The position numbers and the translations under genes are program-made. The notes under the pieces are model-generated. The model saw only the letters and a program-made list of their open reading frames with translations. It had not been told where the DNA came from and did not search any database. From Alopecurus myosuroides (taxonomy: Eukaryota; Streptophyta; Magnoliopsida; Poales; Poaceae), in the NCBI GenBank assembly GCA_028641055.1, contig CM054062.1, positions 277,505,232 to 277,569,231 of the forward strand: DNA of 64,000 nt, written 5' to 3'. This document shows positions 21,540 through 33,038 of the stretch, one piece after another. Each line of letters begins with the position of its first letter. Within the stretch, counting starts at the first letter, position 1.

Positions 21540-22883
21540 AGAAGAGTTGGCTCACCAAGACCCGAATTTGGAGTTAGTAGCCGCAGTACGTGCTATCCCG
21601 GAATGGACAGAACCGTTCCTAGCGTTCCTGCTACGGGGCGAGTTACCACAACAGGAGGTCTTAGCCCGGCAAATATTGAGACGAGCAAAGGGTTATTCTA
21701 TCATTAACGGAGAACTTTATAAGAGAAGCGCTGCAGGAGTCTTTCTGCGCTGTGTGGCCCCAGAAGAAGGCCGTCAAATACTGAAGGAGATCCATGAAGG
21801 TGATTGCGGACATCATGTCTCCACGAGATCTCTTGTGGCTAAGGCATATCGGCACGGTTTCTTTTGGCTCACGGCTATAGCAGATGCAGAGCGCTTAGTA
21901 GCAAGATGTGATGGGTGCCAAAGGTATACTCGACAAACTCATGTGCCGGCTATGGAGTTACGGACGATTCCCTTGACTTGGCCGTTTCCTGTTTGGGGTA
22001 TGGATATGGTAGGTCCTTTCCACATGTCTCCATGCAAAAAGACCCATCTGCTAGTGTCTATTGATAAGTTCACAAAATGGGTTGAGGTCAAGCCTGTTAC
22101 AAATTGTGAGGCGGCCACAGCTGTGAAATTTCTAAAGAAGATTATACATCGGTTTGGATACCCCCACAACATAATCACAGACAATGGAACCAACATGTCC
22201 TTAGGAGAGATGGAGAAATTTTATGGAAACAATGGTATTTGGCTTGATGTAGCCTCTGTGGCCCACCCGCAAGCCAATGGGCAGGTGGAAAGTGCAAACC
22301 AGGAGTTACTTCGAGGATTGAAACCACGACTACAAGTCCCGTGTCTTCGAGCTGCTGGAGCATGGGTGGAGGAGTTACCTTCTGTGGTTCGGGAATTAAC
22401 ATTACACCTAACAGATCTACTCAGATGACCCCGTTTTTTATGGTTTATGGTGCAGAGGCAGTCCTTCCGAGTGATATTATCCATGATTCGCCCCCTGTGG
22501 CGGATTACGTTGAGGTGGAAAACGAGAAGACCCGGCAAGACGTTGTGGACATGTTAGAAGAGCACATGGAGCAAGCTTTGGAGCGATCAGCTATATATCA
22601 GCAGGACTTGAGGCGATATCACAGTCGCCGGGTCAAAACCCGGGTCTTTCAGGAAGGATACCTGGTGTTGCGCTTAGTACAATCCAAGGAAGGAAAGCAC
22701 AAGCTATCCCCCCCATGGGAGGGCCCGTTCGTCATAAGCCGGAATTTGCACAGTGGATCATATTACTTGATAGATGCAAGGGAAGAGTCGGATACTGTCA
22801 ATGACACCACCCATACCACTTCATCTATGCAAGAGCGAGAAAGGCCATGGAACGTGGCTCAGCTACGTCCCTACTATACTTAG
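21540..22883 (+). pseudogene. Element A integrase (frameshift near 22390)
   Basis: The N-terminal zinc-binding motif is HH...CDGC (DCGHHVSTRSL to ARCDGCQRYT, about 21800-21925). The catalytic core has D in WGMDMVGPF, D in IITDNGT and E in GQVESANQE (D,D-35-E type). The frame breaks near 22390-22400 and the homologous sequence continues in 22341-22883 (TPFFMVYGAEAVLPSDI, then the C-terminal region with LSPPWEGPFVI and RPWNVAQLRPYYT, stop at 22881). In the family integrase inserts the DNA copy into the genome. One apparent single-base frameshift breaks this copy. Confidence 0.85.
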
Positions 22884-24129
22884 CATAGATTTGGTTTGCA
22901 AGTTGTATTGCACGATGTAACAGGCAACAAGTTTCAGACGCACTCTTTTCCTATCCAGGGTACCTAAGGGGACTGGAGGGTCTTTAATGAGGCGGCCTGC
23001 TGACCTAACCTTTTCATATCAATAAAGAGATGGTTAAATCATTATAGTTCTTACGTTTCCTGTATTTTTATTTCTTTTGCATGTTTTTTCTATGTCTAAT
23101 CATGATTTATATTAGGTAAGTATATTACATTTAGTTAGTTATAATTACCCAGTTATGAGAAATATAGTGTCAGGTTTACACTCCTTTTTGTTTTTTTTAA
23201 GTTATCTATAAAGCCTAGTATTGCATAGTATATACCTAGGTCTTGGGGGCTGATTGCTTGAATAGCACGGTTACAAACTCAGACCCAGCCGCGATGCCAT
23301 TAAGGTATGAGGGCTGATTACTTGTAATAAGTACAGTCGCAATCTCAGAACCTGTACAATAGAGCCAAACTTTTCTTGGCCTTTCTTGTTTAAGCTCGAT
23401 GTGACTCGCAACAAAGTGGCATGTTTGCTAGCCTATAAATTCAATCAGTCATGATGCCCATGGGGACTTGCCTGACCCTGTTTTCATAGAGCTATAGCAA
23501 CATTGAGTATCCACGCGAAAGCCTACTTACAACAAAGAGGGTCAAAAGGGTCATCCAAACCATAAGTTATGCATAATAAAGGCAATAGCCGGAAATTCAT
23601 AATATACTAAGCATAAACTTCAAAGCATATAAAGGATAGTGGTACGGTGAGGACTTGGAGACAATAAAAGGTTTTCTCAGACCCACCAACTCCCAGACCC
23701 CAAATCCGGGTCTCAGGGACTTGGGGACTTGAGAAAACAAAAAATATTTCTGAGTCTAGGATCCCAAGACCCAAAGTCCGGGTCTCGGGGTCTTGGGGAC
23801 TTAAGAAGCAAAGTTTCCCAAGCCAGAAAACCCTTAACCCAAAGTCCGGGTCTTGGGGACTTGGAAGAAAATCTTCACGATCCCACAATCCAGACCCGGT
23901 ACCTATTGCAAAGAAACATATACCGAAGGCAAAAATATGCAAACATAAGGTCAAAAAGTGCATACCAAATGGATGACCAGAAGGGCCATCAAAGCCATTG
24001 AAGTTTAAACGTATTACAAACCAAAGTAGTATCAAAAGTGCACAAGCGCACTATCAAATAAACAAGTGTAGCAGGCATATTACAAATGCCTATTGGCCGA
24101 ATGAGTGTTTGTTGATAAAGACGAGAAAA
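22884..24129. other. Element A spacer between integrase and antisense gene
   Basis: A non-coding spacer with convergent genes on both sides (integrase from the left, antisense gene from the right). Positions 22920-23005 match B 12590-12675 in inverted orientation (tatccagggtacctaagggg, then gaggcggcctgctga), so it is shared by both elements. Positions 23640-23905 hold a short tandem repeat, listed separately. Confidence 0.6.
23640..23905. repeat. Element A tandem repeat, about 70 bp x 3-4
   Basis: The core ccgggtct...cttggggactt recurs at about 23706, 23778 and 23847 (spacings 72 and 69), with a partial unit near 23650. Tandem repeats in the 3' untranslated region are known in Tat-lineage elements. 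Units have diverged by substitutions and small indels. Confidence 0.7.
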
Positions 24130-27100
24130 TTACTCGGCGTCCATAGCCGAGTCATCAAGGGTGGTTTTGGCAGCCGGGTCTTCCGTGTTATCCTCTGCAG
24201 CTTTCCCTGCCTCTGTGTCCGGGTCAACCGCGGAGTCAGCGCGAGCCGGAGGAGGGACAACTGGAGTCGATGACGTTGGCGCAGAGCCGGCCCCGGTTTT
24301 CTTCTTGGCAACCTCTTCCTTGTACCGGGTAAATATGTCAAAGGGAGCAGGGAAATCAGAGCGTACCGGATTATCTTCAGCGTCTCGGCAATCAGGCTTC
24401 TCGGCAATCAGGCTGGCCGAGTGACGAACCTGAGTATTGATGACTTTGAGGTCCTTGACTGTGAACCTCGAACCATCAGTATTAAACTCGGGAAATCCAT
24501 TCACAAGCGTGGCCGGCTCAATCTTTTGATAGTAGGCTTTGGCTAACGCAAGACCGCGTATCACTCCAACTCGGCACGCCGAGCGTTTCCAGATATCAAT
24601 CCACGCAGGGATCGTCGAGTAGGCTTCAAGCATCTGGGTGATACCGCCATAAGTGCCGGTCCATTTCACAGCCTCGAGGGTCCACTTTGTCCCTGCTGAG
24701 AATTGCCGGATGACGGTCTTGAGTATCTTCAATTTCTTAAGATCATCATGTTCTCCAACAACTTCACCCGGACCTGCAGTTCAAAAAGAAAAGCAAGGTG
24801 GTGAGACTCGGGTTAAAAGACCCTATAAAATAAAAATTCCGAGTGATAATCAGGAGTACAGATGTGCTTTACCAACGATGGACTTATAAGTATCGGCAAT
24901 AAAAGTGGAGAGCTTGTTCAAATACTCCTCAGCGTGATGGAGTTTCTTCTTGTACTTTTTGCACTGCTTAGAAAGCTCTTTCACCTCGGCTTCCAGGTCT
25001 TCACGAAGTTTGGTCTCAGCCTGCAGGAGTTCGTTGGTTTTTGCCAACATCCCGTCCGTCCGGGTCACATAAGCCTGAAAAAAGACAAGGAAACATCAGT
25101 CAGCAAAAGGATAAAGTTGCACGAGAATGATTATATAGCTGCAAAAGTACTGAATAAACTGTTGACAGTTCACCCGGAACTTGGGGACTAGGATGAGTAC
25201 GCAAACAGTATTAGTTAAATTAACGTGATGCTCAGCCGCCAGAGACTCGATAATCTCCGTTTCAGTGGCTTTCAGAGAGTGGTACTCCTTTAATATCTTT
25301 TCAAACTCAAGGCCGCTCAGAGCTGGCCTGGAAGAACTGGGGTTCTGGTTACCCGGTGGTGGGGTCGCCTCCTGTTTGAGCGGGTCGACTCTGGTCGCCT
25401 GGGTATTGGGAGCAGGAGCCGCCCTCTGCGTCCCAACATACTCAATGTCGGGGTCAGCCGACTGATGCATGGGCGGAGGAGACTCGGACCTGGGAATGGA
25501 TGTGTCTTCCGGCTCATGCTCTTCCACGAATGGGGGCTTAACAACGCTCTCCGGGTCTTCCATCGCCGGGTTATCAACAGGGGTTTCCTCTTAGTCACTA
25601 AGTGTGACCTTGACTCTGAAGAAAGAAAAGCGAAAAGTTAGTAAGAAATAGAGGGAAAATGCGTAAATTAAAAGATATTGGCGAATAAGGTATGCGAATT
25701 ACCCGGTATTTACGACAAATTCGCTTGGAAGATCGTTGCTAGACCCGGAGGACACTGATAAAGAATCGGAAAGTGAGACCCGGAGCTGTCCGGCTAACGG
25801 ATGCTTGGGAGATGAATATTTTCGAGGAATGTGGGCAGAATGAGTTGAAGGAGTACCGGCTCGGCGAGCAGGCGACATAGGGATCCCGGGGTTGAGGGGA
25901 TCGTCACCCGGAGAAGTCCGGGTTGCCCGTCGCTTGGCTAGAGTTGTGTCCTTCAGAGATGATATAGTGGTTAGATATTTGTTAAGTTTGCACATACCGG
26001 TATAGGAGTACGGATCTGAGGTCATGGAGGAGTACGGCACCTTGAAAGTGACTCCCCTGGGTTTCCTCTTCTGGCCAACCTCAATCTCCGGCTCTGCCTC
26101 GCTCTCCTCCGATTGAGAGCCGTCCTTATCAGCCAGTGCTGGTGATGGTGGTGCATTGTCGGAAGGAGGAGAATTTTGGTCTAGTAGTTCAACAAAGTAT
26201 CTATTAAGTAGTGACTCGGAATTACCTTCCTCGCTATCACTCGGTTCTTCTTCTTCTTCCGAGTTTTCGGAAGGTGGCGGGGTAACAATCTTCCAGAACG
26301 CGTCGTTTTCCTGGGTAAAAAACAGCCAAGTTAAATGTTAGTAAGAGTGTATTTCAAGTAATAGTCAGACAGAAGGTGTTAGCCGGTTCTTACTGGAGGA
26401 GCCGGGTTTGCACGAGTGAAGGGGCCGAGTCCGGAGACGCTCTTAATAACGTCAACTTTCTCGGCCAGGAAGTTCTTCATAGTCCGGTTGATATCTGCTG
26501 TCGGGTATGACTTCTCCGAGTATCGGAGAGAGTCGGTTAGGTGACCGGAATATTCACAGATAAGCTTGGGCCGGATGCTGTTTGGCTGAATCCTACAGCT
26601 AACCCAGGTTTTAACTAAGTTTAGCATGCAGAGGCCTTGGGCTGCTAGGACGGCCAGTTTGTGGAGGAGAGGTTGGATAGCTTGTCTATCGGCTTCCGGT
26701 GCAAAGGATCTAAGGTTATCGGAAAGGGCGAGAGTCTCAACAGAGAAACCCGGCAAAGGCTTCTGGCTGGGTATGGAGGTCTCTTGGCAGTAGAAAAAGG
26801 TCTTCTGCCAGTGCTTCACATGACTGTGAAGGCTGAGAGTCGGCATCAGAGAATTTTTGCGTCTCTGAATGGATACCCCCCCCCCCCACAGACGAGGAGG
26901 GGCCCGTCCGTGCTCTCCCGGCAGGGCTTGCATTGAAATAACTCCAAAAACAGGGTAAGATTGGGGGGGTATGCAAAGATAGGCTTCACAAAGAACGATG
27001 AAGTGGCAAATATTTAAGATCGAGTTTGGACCTATGTCAAAAATTCGGAGTTTGTAGTGGTCCAGAAGATCGCGGAGAAAAGGGTGACCCAGGGGACGGA

Positions 27101-27344
27101 AACCCCGGATCACATGCTCGAGGAAAACAACTACTTCACCTGGACCGGGTGAAGGCAAGGTTTCTTCCCCTAGCGCCCTCCACGAGATTTCCGACTCTGC
27201 GAGCAGAACCCCAGACTCGGTTAGCTCCTCGAGTTTTGCCTTGGTAACAGTCGATTTCGCCCAGTTGGCGGAAATCGACTGACCCGACTTTTGCTTCAAA
27301 GCCGGGGTTTTTCCCTTGAGCTTGGCGCTAGCCTTGGGAGCCAT
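24130..27344 (-). pseudogene. Element A antisense gene (Transposase_28-like), spliced, one stop
   Basis: A multi-exon gene on the strand opposite to pol. The first coding exon is 27344-26394 (317 codons, ATG at 27344). It carries the putative gypsy-type transposon domain (PF04195, Transposase_28, as I recognise it): RGFRPLGHPFLRDLLDHYKL, FDIGPNSILNICHFIVLCEAYL. A donor gtaag follows. Later exons encode an acidic linker (near 26310-26225), a basic KRK-rich segment, a Pro-rich segment (25563-25200), a coiled coil (about 25075-24870: LREDLEAEVKELSKQCKKYKKK) and a C-terminal exon 24773-24130. All these parts have counterparts in the B gene. An in-frame TAA at 25591-25593 interrupts it. A TATA-like box lies at 27901-27906 and a 5'-UTR intron ends just upstream of the ATG. 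Function unknown. Confidence 0.75.
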
Positions 27345-28290
27345 GAAATGAATCTAGACAAAATTGAATGGGAGTGAGTACAGATCCAAAATTCAGAAAA
27401 TTGTATCTAATTGTAGAGCAATGGAAGAGAAATGTAGGCAACATGGAAAACACATCTAAGATGAACATTAATCTGAGATTGGGAAAAGCAAAACATTAGA
27501 TCTAAGATTAATGGGGCTTACCGGAGCGGTGGTGGTGCAAAGCTTGGCGCGCGACGGCGGCTCGTTGACGGTGGCATGCGCGGCGGCTCGTTGACAGCGG
27601 GGTGCGTGCGCCTAGGCGTTCGAGGCTCGAGTAGCACCTAGTGCTCCAATGGCGCGGCGGGTCCCCGATGTGAAATCCGGTGAGCGCGGACGGAGGCGCG
27701 AGATGGCGGTGCCGGACGGTGATGCGAGATGGCGGCGCCGGATGCTGATGCGGGCGGCGGCTGGCGGTCGAGCTCGGTGGCGCTTGCGCGGGTCCGGTGG
27801 CTAGGGCTCGGCCTTGGGCTTTTTGGGCGAAGGAACGAGCGGGAGGTAGAAGAAGATGGGAATGGCGTTTGGAAATTTTAGGGTTTCCCCCCTAGGCTTG
27901 TTTATAGGCGCAGGGAAACCCTAGGGCCAAACGGTAAGTGGAGTACTTTTCGGAAAGATTTGATCCGGCCCGTGATTTTGGGGATAAGGATCTTAGGATT
28001 TATCGCAAAATGTCCGGGTTACTCGAGCTTGTTGAGAGAGTTGGACTTGAGAGATTGTTGCTCGGACTAGCAGGTGGAGAAATGGAAGTCGGGTTACAAA
28101 ATATGCCTCGAAGTGTTAACTCGGGGAATGATACCCGGATTGAATGAAAACTGGGTTATTAGATGGACCGCCAAAAGAGCATGCATGGCTATAGTTAAAG
28201 CAATCTAACCCGTCATGTTATGGATATAAATGTTTATTGTTTTGCAGGGAATAGTGTGCGCTTCGTGGTTGATTCCAAGATGCCCAAGCT
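27345..28290 (-). promoter_or_regulatory. Element A antisense promoter and 5' UTR
   Basis: Reading leftwards, a TATA-like cctataaacaag (complement of 27895-27908) is followed by a pyrimidine-rich leader, a donor gtaagc near 27520 and an acceptor tgtctag just before attcatttcATG. The arrangement mirrors that of B (TATA at 7624, 5'-UTR intron 7892-8392). Inferred from sequence only. Confidence 0.5.
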
Positions 28291-28304
28291 ATTCTGGGGA
28301 CTAC
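28291..28304 (+). promoter_or_regulatory. Element A polypurine tract
   Basis: attctggggactac immediately precedes the 3' LTR start at 28305. The same string, read on the minus strand, precedes the 3' LTR of B at 7232-7245, so the tract is shared by both elements. Confidence 0.7.
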
Positions 28305-28777
28305 TGTTGGGGGGATGATAACCCGGTAGGCCCATGCCTGGGCGAGACCCCGCCGGAAGGAGATCGCACGAGACCCGACCCAAGAGGGAGCAAGTTCTAG
28401 AAGGCCTAAAAGCAAGCGCGGATCTAGTAATTCGTGCCTTGGGGGTCACGTTGTGAAACTTAGGGTTATGTGTGGGTTCTGGGTAGGATTCCGGATGTAC
28501 CTTGGATGGAAAGCCAGGAAGTCGGGTGATATATAAACCGGCTCCTGGGCAGAGAAACAGGAACCTCTTGAGATATTCGAGTATTCTAGGTTTCAAGAGA
28601 GACAGGAGGATTCGAGTTTGTAACCCTAGATTGGAGTTTCGGCGACATTATAGCCAGGAACCCTAGATTGCTAATTGACATGATTTCCTCTGAGCTAAAC
28701 CCTCTCCCAAACACCAGAGTCGATTCACCCCAACCTAAGTTACCTCCGGTAACGTCTGCCGTGAATATCCCGCGACA
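28305..28777 (+). repeat. Element A 3' LTR
   Basis: 473 bp, the same length as the 5' LTR. I count about 14 substitutions and no indels between them. Mismatches are mostly transitions, as expected for methylated, ageing LTRs. Confidence 0.9.
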
Positions 28778-29966
28778 GGTCCCAAAGTCCTTATTTCACC
28801 CGAAGACCCCCGGAGCCAGAAGAAGAGCTGGAGGGGCAAGGAGGGGCCCACACCATGGGCTAGCGCTCCCCTAGGCCGTGCCGCCTGGTGGTGTGGCTGC
28901 CCCAGGCACCCCCTCGGGCTCCCCTTTTGACTACTTAAGCTTCGTAACCTAAAAACCGAGGGGGGTCGTCATATTCAAGAAAAACACATTAGAGTGCCAC
29001 CGCCACCTCGAAACTCAATTCGGGGATCAAAAGTTCCTGTTCTGGCACCCTGCCATCGTCATCATCATCGCCACCACTTCTCCATCAACCATCCATGATT
29101 CCCCCATCCATGTGTGAGTAATCCCCGCTGTAGGCTGGGAGGGATGGAAGGGATTGGATGAGATCGACATGTAATAATGCCAGATTGTTAGGACATAGTG
29201 CCTAGTATCCGTTGTTAGTGCTTTATATCGTTGTTACAACTTGTTATGCTTAATACTTGTCACTAGGGCCCGAGTGTCATGATCTCAGATCTGAACATGT
29301 TATTGTTTCATGAGTATAATTATGTTTCTTGATCATATCTGCAAGTTGTTTACACACATTATTGTCCAGAACCCAAGGCCCCGAAGTGACATAAATTGGG
29401 ATAACCGGAGGGAATGGCTGTGATGTGAGGATCACATGTGTTCACAGAGTGTTAATGCTTTGCTCCGGTGCTTTATTAAAAGGAGCATCTTAATTACCAG
29501 TAGTTTCCCTTGAGGCCCCGCTGCAACGGGTTGGTAGGACAGAAGATGTTGTGCAAGTTTCTCATTGCGAGCACGTACGACTAAATTGGAACACATGCCC
29601 TATGGTTTGCCTAGAACTTGGATGCTTTATTATTATCTATCTGCAATTCTCATGTTTTGACTATTATATGAACTATCTTATCCATGCAACACCCGTTCAT
29701 CCATCCCTATGCCTACAGTACTTTAATCCTGATGTTTCCCACAATTGCTATCGCTGTTACTATTTTACTCATGTTGTTATTTTACTCTATAAAACTGTTA
29801 CCATTGATAAACTGTCGCGAGCAAGTCTACTTTCAGGTGCAGCTAAATTGACAACTCATCTGTTAAGTCTTATAAATATTCTTTGGCTCCCCTTTTGTCG
29901 AATCAATAAATTTTGATTTTACTTCCCTCGAAGACTGTTGCGACCCCCTATACTTGTGGGTCATCA
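28778..29966 (+). repeat. Element C 3' LTR, right part
   Basis: This continues the interrupted LTR. It starts with ggtcc (28778-28782), the second copy of the duplication made by element A (one mismatch to gatcc at 5803-5807), then cccaaagtccttatttcacc and the LTR body, ending with the CA of gtgggtcatca at 29966. The total rejoined LTR is about 1.36 kb. Confidence 0.8.
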
Positions 29967-30736
29967 ATCTCCAACGAGGATTCCCCATCTCCGTTATTCT
30001 CACCATAGCACAAAATCTGAGGAAATTCCGCTGCGGTGAAAATTGCTTCAAGTTTTTCCATGATGGAGATACAAGCACTTTCTCCTATCATGTACTTCCT
30101 CCGAGCTCCACGATGAGCGCCTGATTGTCGATGTCGAACAATGACAATCCTTTGGCATTGGCCATCATGTCAAAACATAGTAACACAATAGCTATACCAA
30201 ATTACACACACATGCCGCAAAAACAAGTTAGACGCCTCTAACATTTTGTTTCCAAGTTTTAGCATGGATGTAGGTTCTACGATGACTATCGGCATCACCT
30301 ACGCAATGCGAGGTATGTTAATTCTTATTGCTAGATTAACTTTGCGGGGTGATTCAAACACAGACATTACGAAAACTTCTTGAGCCTCAATCTAAACTTA
30401 TTTATAATCATGACCCCCGTGTGGATCCAATCCATATGCCCCTTCCACCATGTCGTTATATGAGACCAACTATGGTGCGACCCAAAGCTAATGAAGCACT
30501 TCTCGAATCAAACGAGATACGCCAGGGGAAACTCAAGCGTCCTAGGATTGTCAGAAATTTGTAAAAAGCCATACCATGCTACCGGAAACAAAATAAACAT
30601 GGCTTATTGAGAAGCAACGAAAAGAAACTGAATATTAGATAACTTTCTAATATACTTGCACAAGCTTATGCAATACATGCACAAAAATATGCTCTAGATC
30701 CAATCGTATCTATGCATAATACGTTCTAATACCACT
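29967..30736. other. Probable internal leader of a minus-strand copia-like element; no gene recognised
   Basis: The sequence between the LTR end of C and a copia-like LTR. Its right edge, gttctaatacca (30724-30735), is on the minus strand tggtattagaac, a near match to the initiator-Met PBS of copia elements (tggtatcagagc). This suggests the stretch is the leader of that element, read leftwards. A 71-codon frame at 30349-30564 has no recognisable family. Confidence 0.35.
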
Positions 30737-33038
30737 ACTGGTCTACACTATAGAATTTAATTTTTTTGCCCTACGTAGTTCGCCAAGATCACTATGCAGA
30801 TAACGACGCATGCTCATACATGCGAGGATCAGGATCATGACTCACCGAGCATCGTATTTGATGTAGTCGTAGAAGAGTTTTGAACAACCGTAGATCCTGA
30901 CAACTAGGCCTAGTTGCAAAGATGTCGCTAAGTCTTACCTCGTCAAGGATCACACGTGTAATCCCTCTTATGGTGTGCACGTGTACGCTCGTGTCAACCC
31001 GTCAGCACTCTGCCGTCCAGGACTCGGCACCGACGAAGAGAAACAAATGCTAATGGTAGCTCTAATCAACTGTTATTAGAACTATTATGAATCCGAACAA
31101 TAATCAAATGTGATTAGAGCTCGATAACATAGAGACATGTTTGGAACGCCCCGAACACTAACCAACAGCGGGACCGAGGACGTCCATGATGGCTCCTGTG
31201 TGTTCCCGAAGAACGAGGGCAGGGACGGGCCGGCAAAATTTGGGGCCCAGTGCCAAAATTTGAAACGGCCCTATCTCACATGAAAATTGAAGTAATAAAA
31301 AATTCTAATATATGTATGACATAAAATTTTACATAACAATTGTTAGTGCAAGTGTATAAGGATCAACAAATTCATTACCGGATGCCACTTGGGATGATGC
31401 AATCTCGTTCCTTTTCTTTTCTCTTGCGCTTCAGGTAACCAGACTCTTAATTCCCCATGATGACTCAAATCTGTTTTATCGAAACACAAGATCGGTATAA
31501 AAGATATAAAAGATGAACCAAATTAAATTGAAGTGATATGACATCATATATCAATTGGAGATTATGCGTCAATATTTTTCAATTAGACGAACCTTATAAC
31601 TCACCTAGTCTCATGTCTTGTCCGGTTGAGCTCTTATACCGTGATTTGTGATCTAGAAAACGAGAATGGAGTTTAATCTAAAAAAAGAAAATCGAGAAAG
31701 GAGAACCAATCTCTAAAGTCCCTATAAAAAGTTAACTGGGAGTTAGTAAATCAGAGAAGGAGCCAATCAGTTGAAATATAATGTGAAAATTGATAGTGAG
31801 CGGACTACCAACGATCAGTTATTCAACTAATTAACCAAAAAAGAGGATCAGAGGATCGAGGAACTATTGTCGCAGGAACACTGGTCTCTCGGAATCGGAA
31901 GACAGACTCGCAAAGACACCCTGCGCCGGCCCTTGTTTCCGATTGTGCATGGAAGGAAGCTGAATCAGCTAATGGCCGATCAGAGCGATTAACTAGGGAG
32001 ACCGTGTCTCGTGTCACGGATGACGATGGTAAAAAAGCCCCAGCAGTAGCCCAACGCTGTAGTGTATTGACTATTGACGTGCATAGCGACCAGCCCCAGC
32101 GACAGGAAGGCAGGAAAGGGCTCGCATTTCCTCGTTCGAACAACTAGCTCTAGGAAAATATGTGTATACTCTTTAAATAAAAAATTTGGGCCCCCAAATA
32201 TTCTGGGCCCTGTGCGGGCCGCACAGTTGGCACCACTGTGGGTCCGGCCCTGAACGAGGGGACCTTACAAGTTACTCATTGCACTTATTCCCTTCAATTC
32301 ACAATACCAACGTATCACGAGGTGACACTATGTGAGCTGGTCTGATCAAACTCTTTGATCATAACACATAAAACTCATTTACCGATATCGTTCTCTTTTC
32401 TCATCCATATCCCCGATGAACCAGTGATAAATCACACCGTGTCTGACCAGACCATATGTCATCCGTGATACTGATAGGGCCCAGAGAATGTATCTTTCTA
32501 TCGTATAGAGGAGTTAAGTACTAATCTGGAACGATCTCAGTTCCATTACACTTTATATGTAATACCCAGATATCACCGTTATAATCCCCAGTTATGGCAA
32601 GACGGTTTATGATATCCAAAGTATAAATTTCGATCATGCGGTCACTAGTATTCTCATAGTATAGGAATTATAGTCAATATTAACTTCATATGTATTTGCT
32701 AAAATACATCATGATTGTTTAGTCTCTTTTAGCAACGACGTACACTTGGGTCGGTTCAATACTATTGTTACCCTAACAATAAAATCTTATGTTTTGCTAG
32801 ACTTTTATCCAAGTCCATGACCAGGAAAATATGATCATCTCACAAACCATAAGCTAATCTTAGAGACAAGATTAGGAACACATGTTAGTTTATGTCTTCA
32901 CATCCGCACAAAGATTTTCCTTTGAAAACTCACTTTTCACGTGCTATAGCGGTTGTAGCATGATGACACAAACTTAATTCTAAACTTGGAGATAGAATAA
33001 TAACTGAATAGTATTGTCTCTAGGGTATACCTCCAACA
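30737..33038 (-). repeat. Copia-like LTR, minus strand, interrupted by a hAT element
   Basis: On the minus strand the LTR begins tgttggaggtataccctaga (from 33038), a start typical of Triticeae copia-type LTRs, and ends near 30740 next to the degenerate PBS. Removing the hAT insertion (31220-32252 plus one duplication) leaves about 1.26 kb. The left edge is uncertain by a few bases. No family name is assigned. Confidence 0.55.
31220..32252. mobile_element. Non-autonomous hAT element, 8-bp target duplication
   Basis: 1,033 bp flanked by the perfect 8-bp direct repeat aacgaggg (31212-31219 and 32253-32260). The ends are imperfect inverted repeats: cagggacgggccggc on the left and, inverted, cagggccggacccac on the right. 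An 8-bp duplication and a CAGGG terminus are hallmarks of the hAT superfamily. Inside, no transposase was found; a 106-codon minus-strand frame at 31823-32143 has no BED finger or dimerisation motif. Mobilisation would need a transposase from elsewhere. Confidence 0.85.

Larger units (their letters stand above)
5808..28777 (+). mobile_element. Element A: Tat-lineage Ty3/gypsy retrotransposon, interrupted by element B
   Basis: A begins tgttggggggacgat and ends aatatcccgcgaca. It has two 473-bp LTRs (5808-6280, 28305-28777), flanking duplications gatcc/ggtcc, a PBS complementary to tRNA-Lys (6283-6300) and a polypurine tract (28291-28304). With B and its duplication removed it is about 13.07 kb. 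Domain order is Gag, protease, RT, RNase H, a second archaeal-type RNase H, integrase; RT-RH-aRH-INT is diagnostic of the plant Tat lineage (Ogre/Retand/Grande group). A spliced gene lies antisense between integrase and the 3' LTR. By eye the two LTRs differ at about 14 of 473 sites (about 3%). Multiple stops and frameshifts make the copy inactive. Confidence 0.9.
736..29966 (+). mobile_element. Element C: Athila-type Ty3/gypsy retrotransposon, 5' part off-window, split by element A
   Basis: C comprises a gag-protease fragment (736-1644), a non-coding stretch, a plant-transposon ORF (2878-3495), a second non-coding stretch, a polypurine tract (5623-5634) and a 3' LTR that starts tgatacgtcc at 5636 and ends gtgggtcatca at 29966. 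The LTR is interrupted by element A; removing A and one duplication rejoins it as about 1356 bp. The LTR start and the aagcttggggggag tract are characteristic of the Triticeae Athila-like families (Sabrina/WHAM group), a family assignment from memory. No reverse transcriptase or integrase was seen between protease and LTR, so this copy or its family is non-autonomous. The 5' LTR is not in the window. Confidence 0.75.

Noticed and set aside
22341..22883. A separate gene after the A integrase
   Set aside because: Its sequence is the C-terminal half of integrase in a shifted frame, continuous with 20497-22428.
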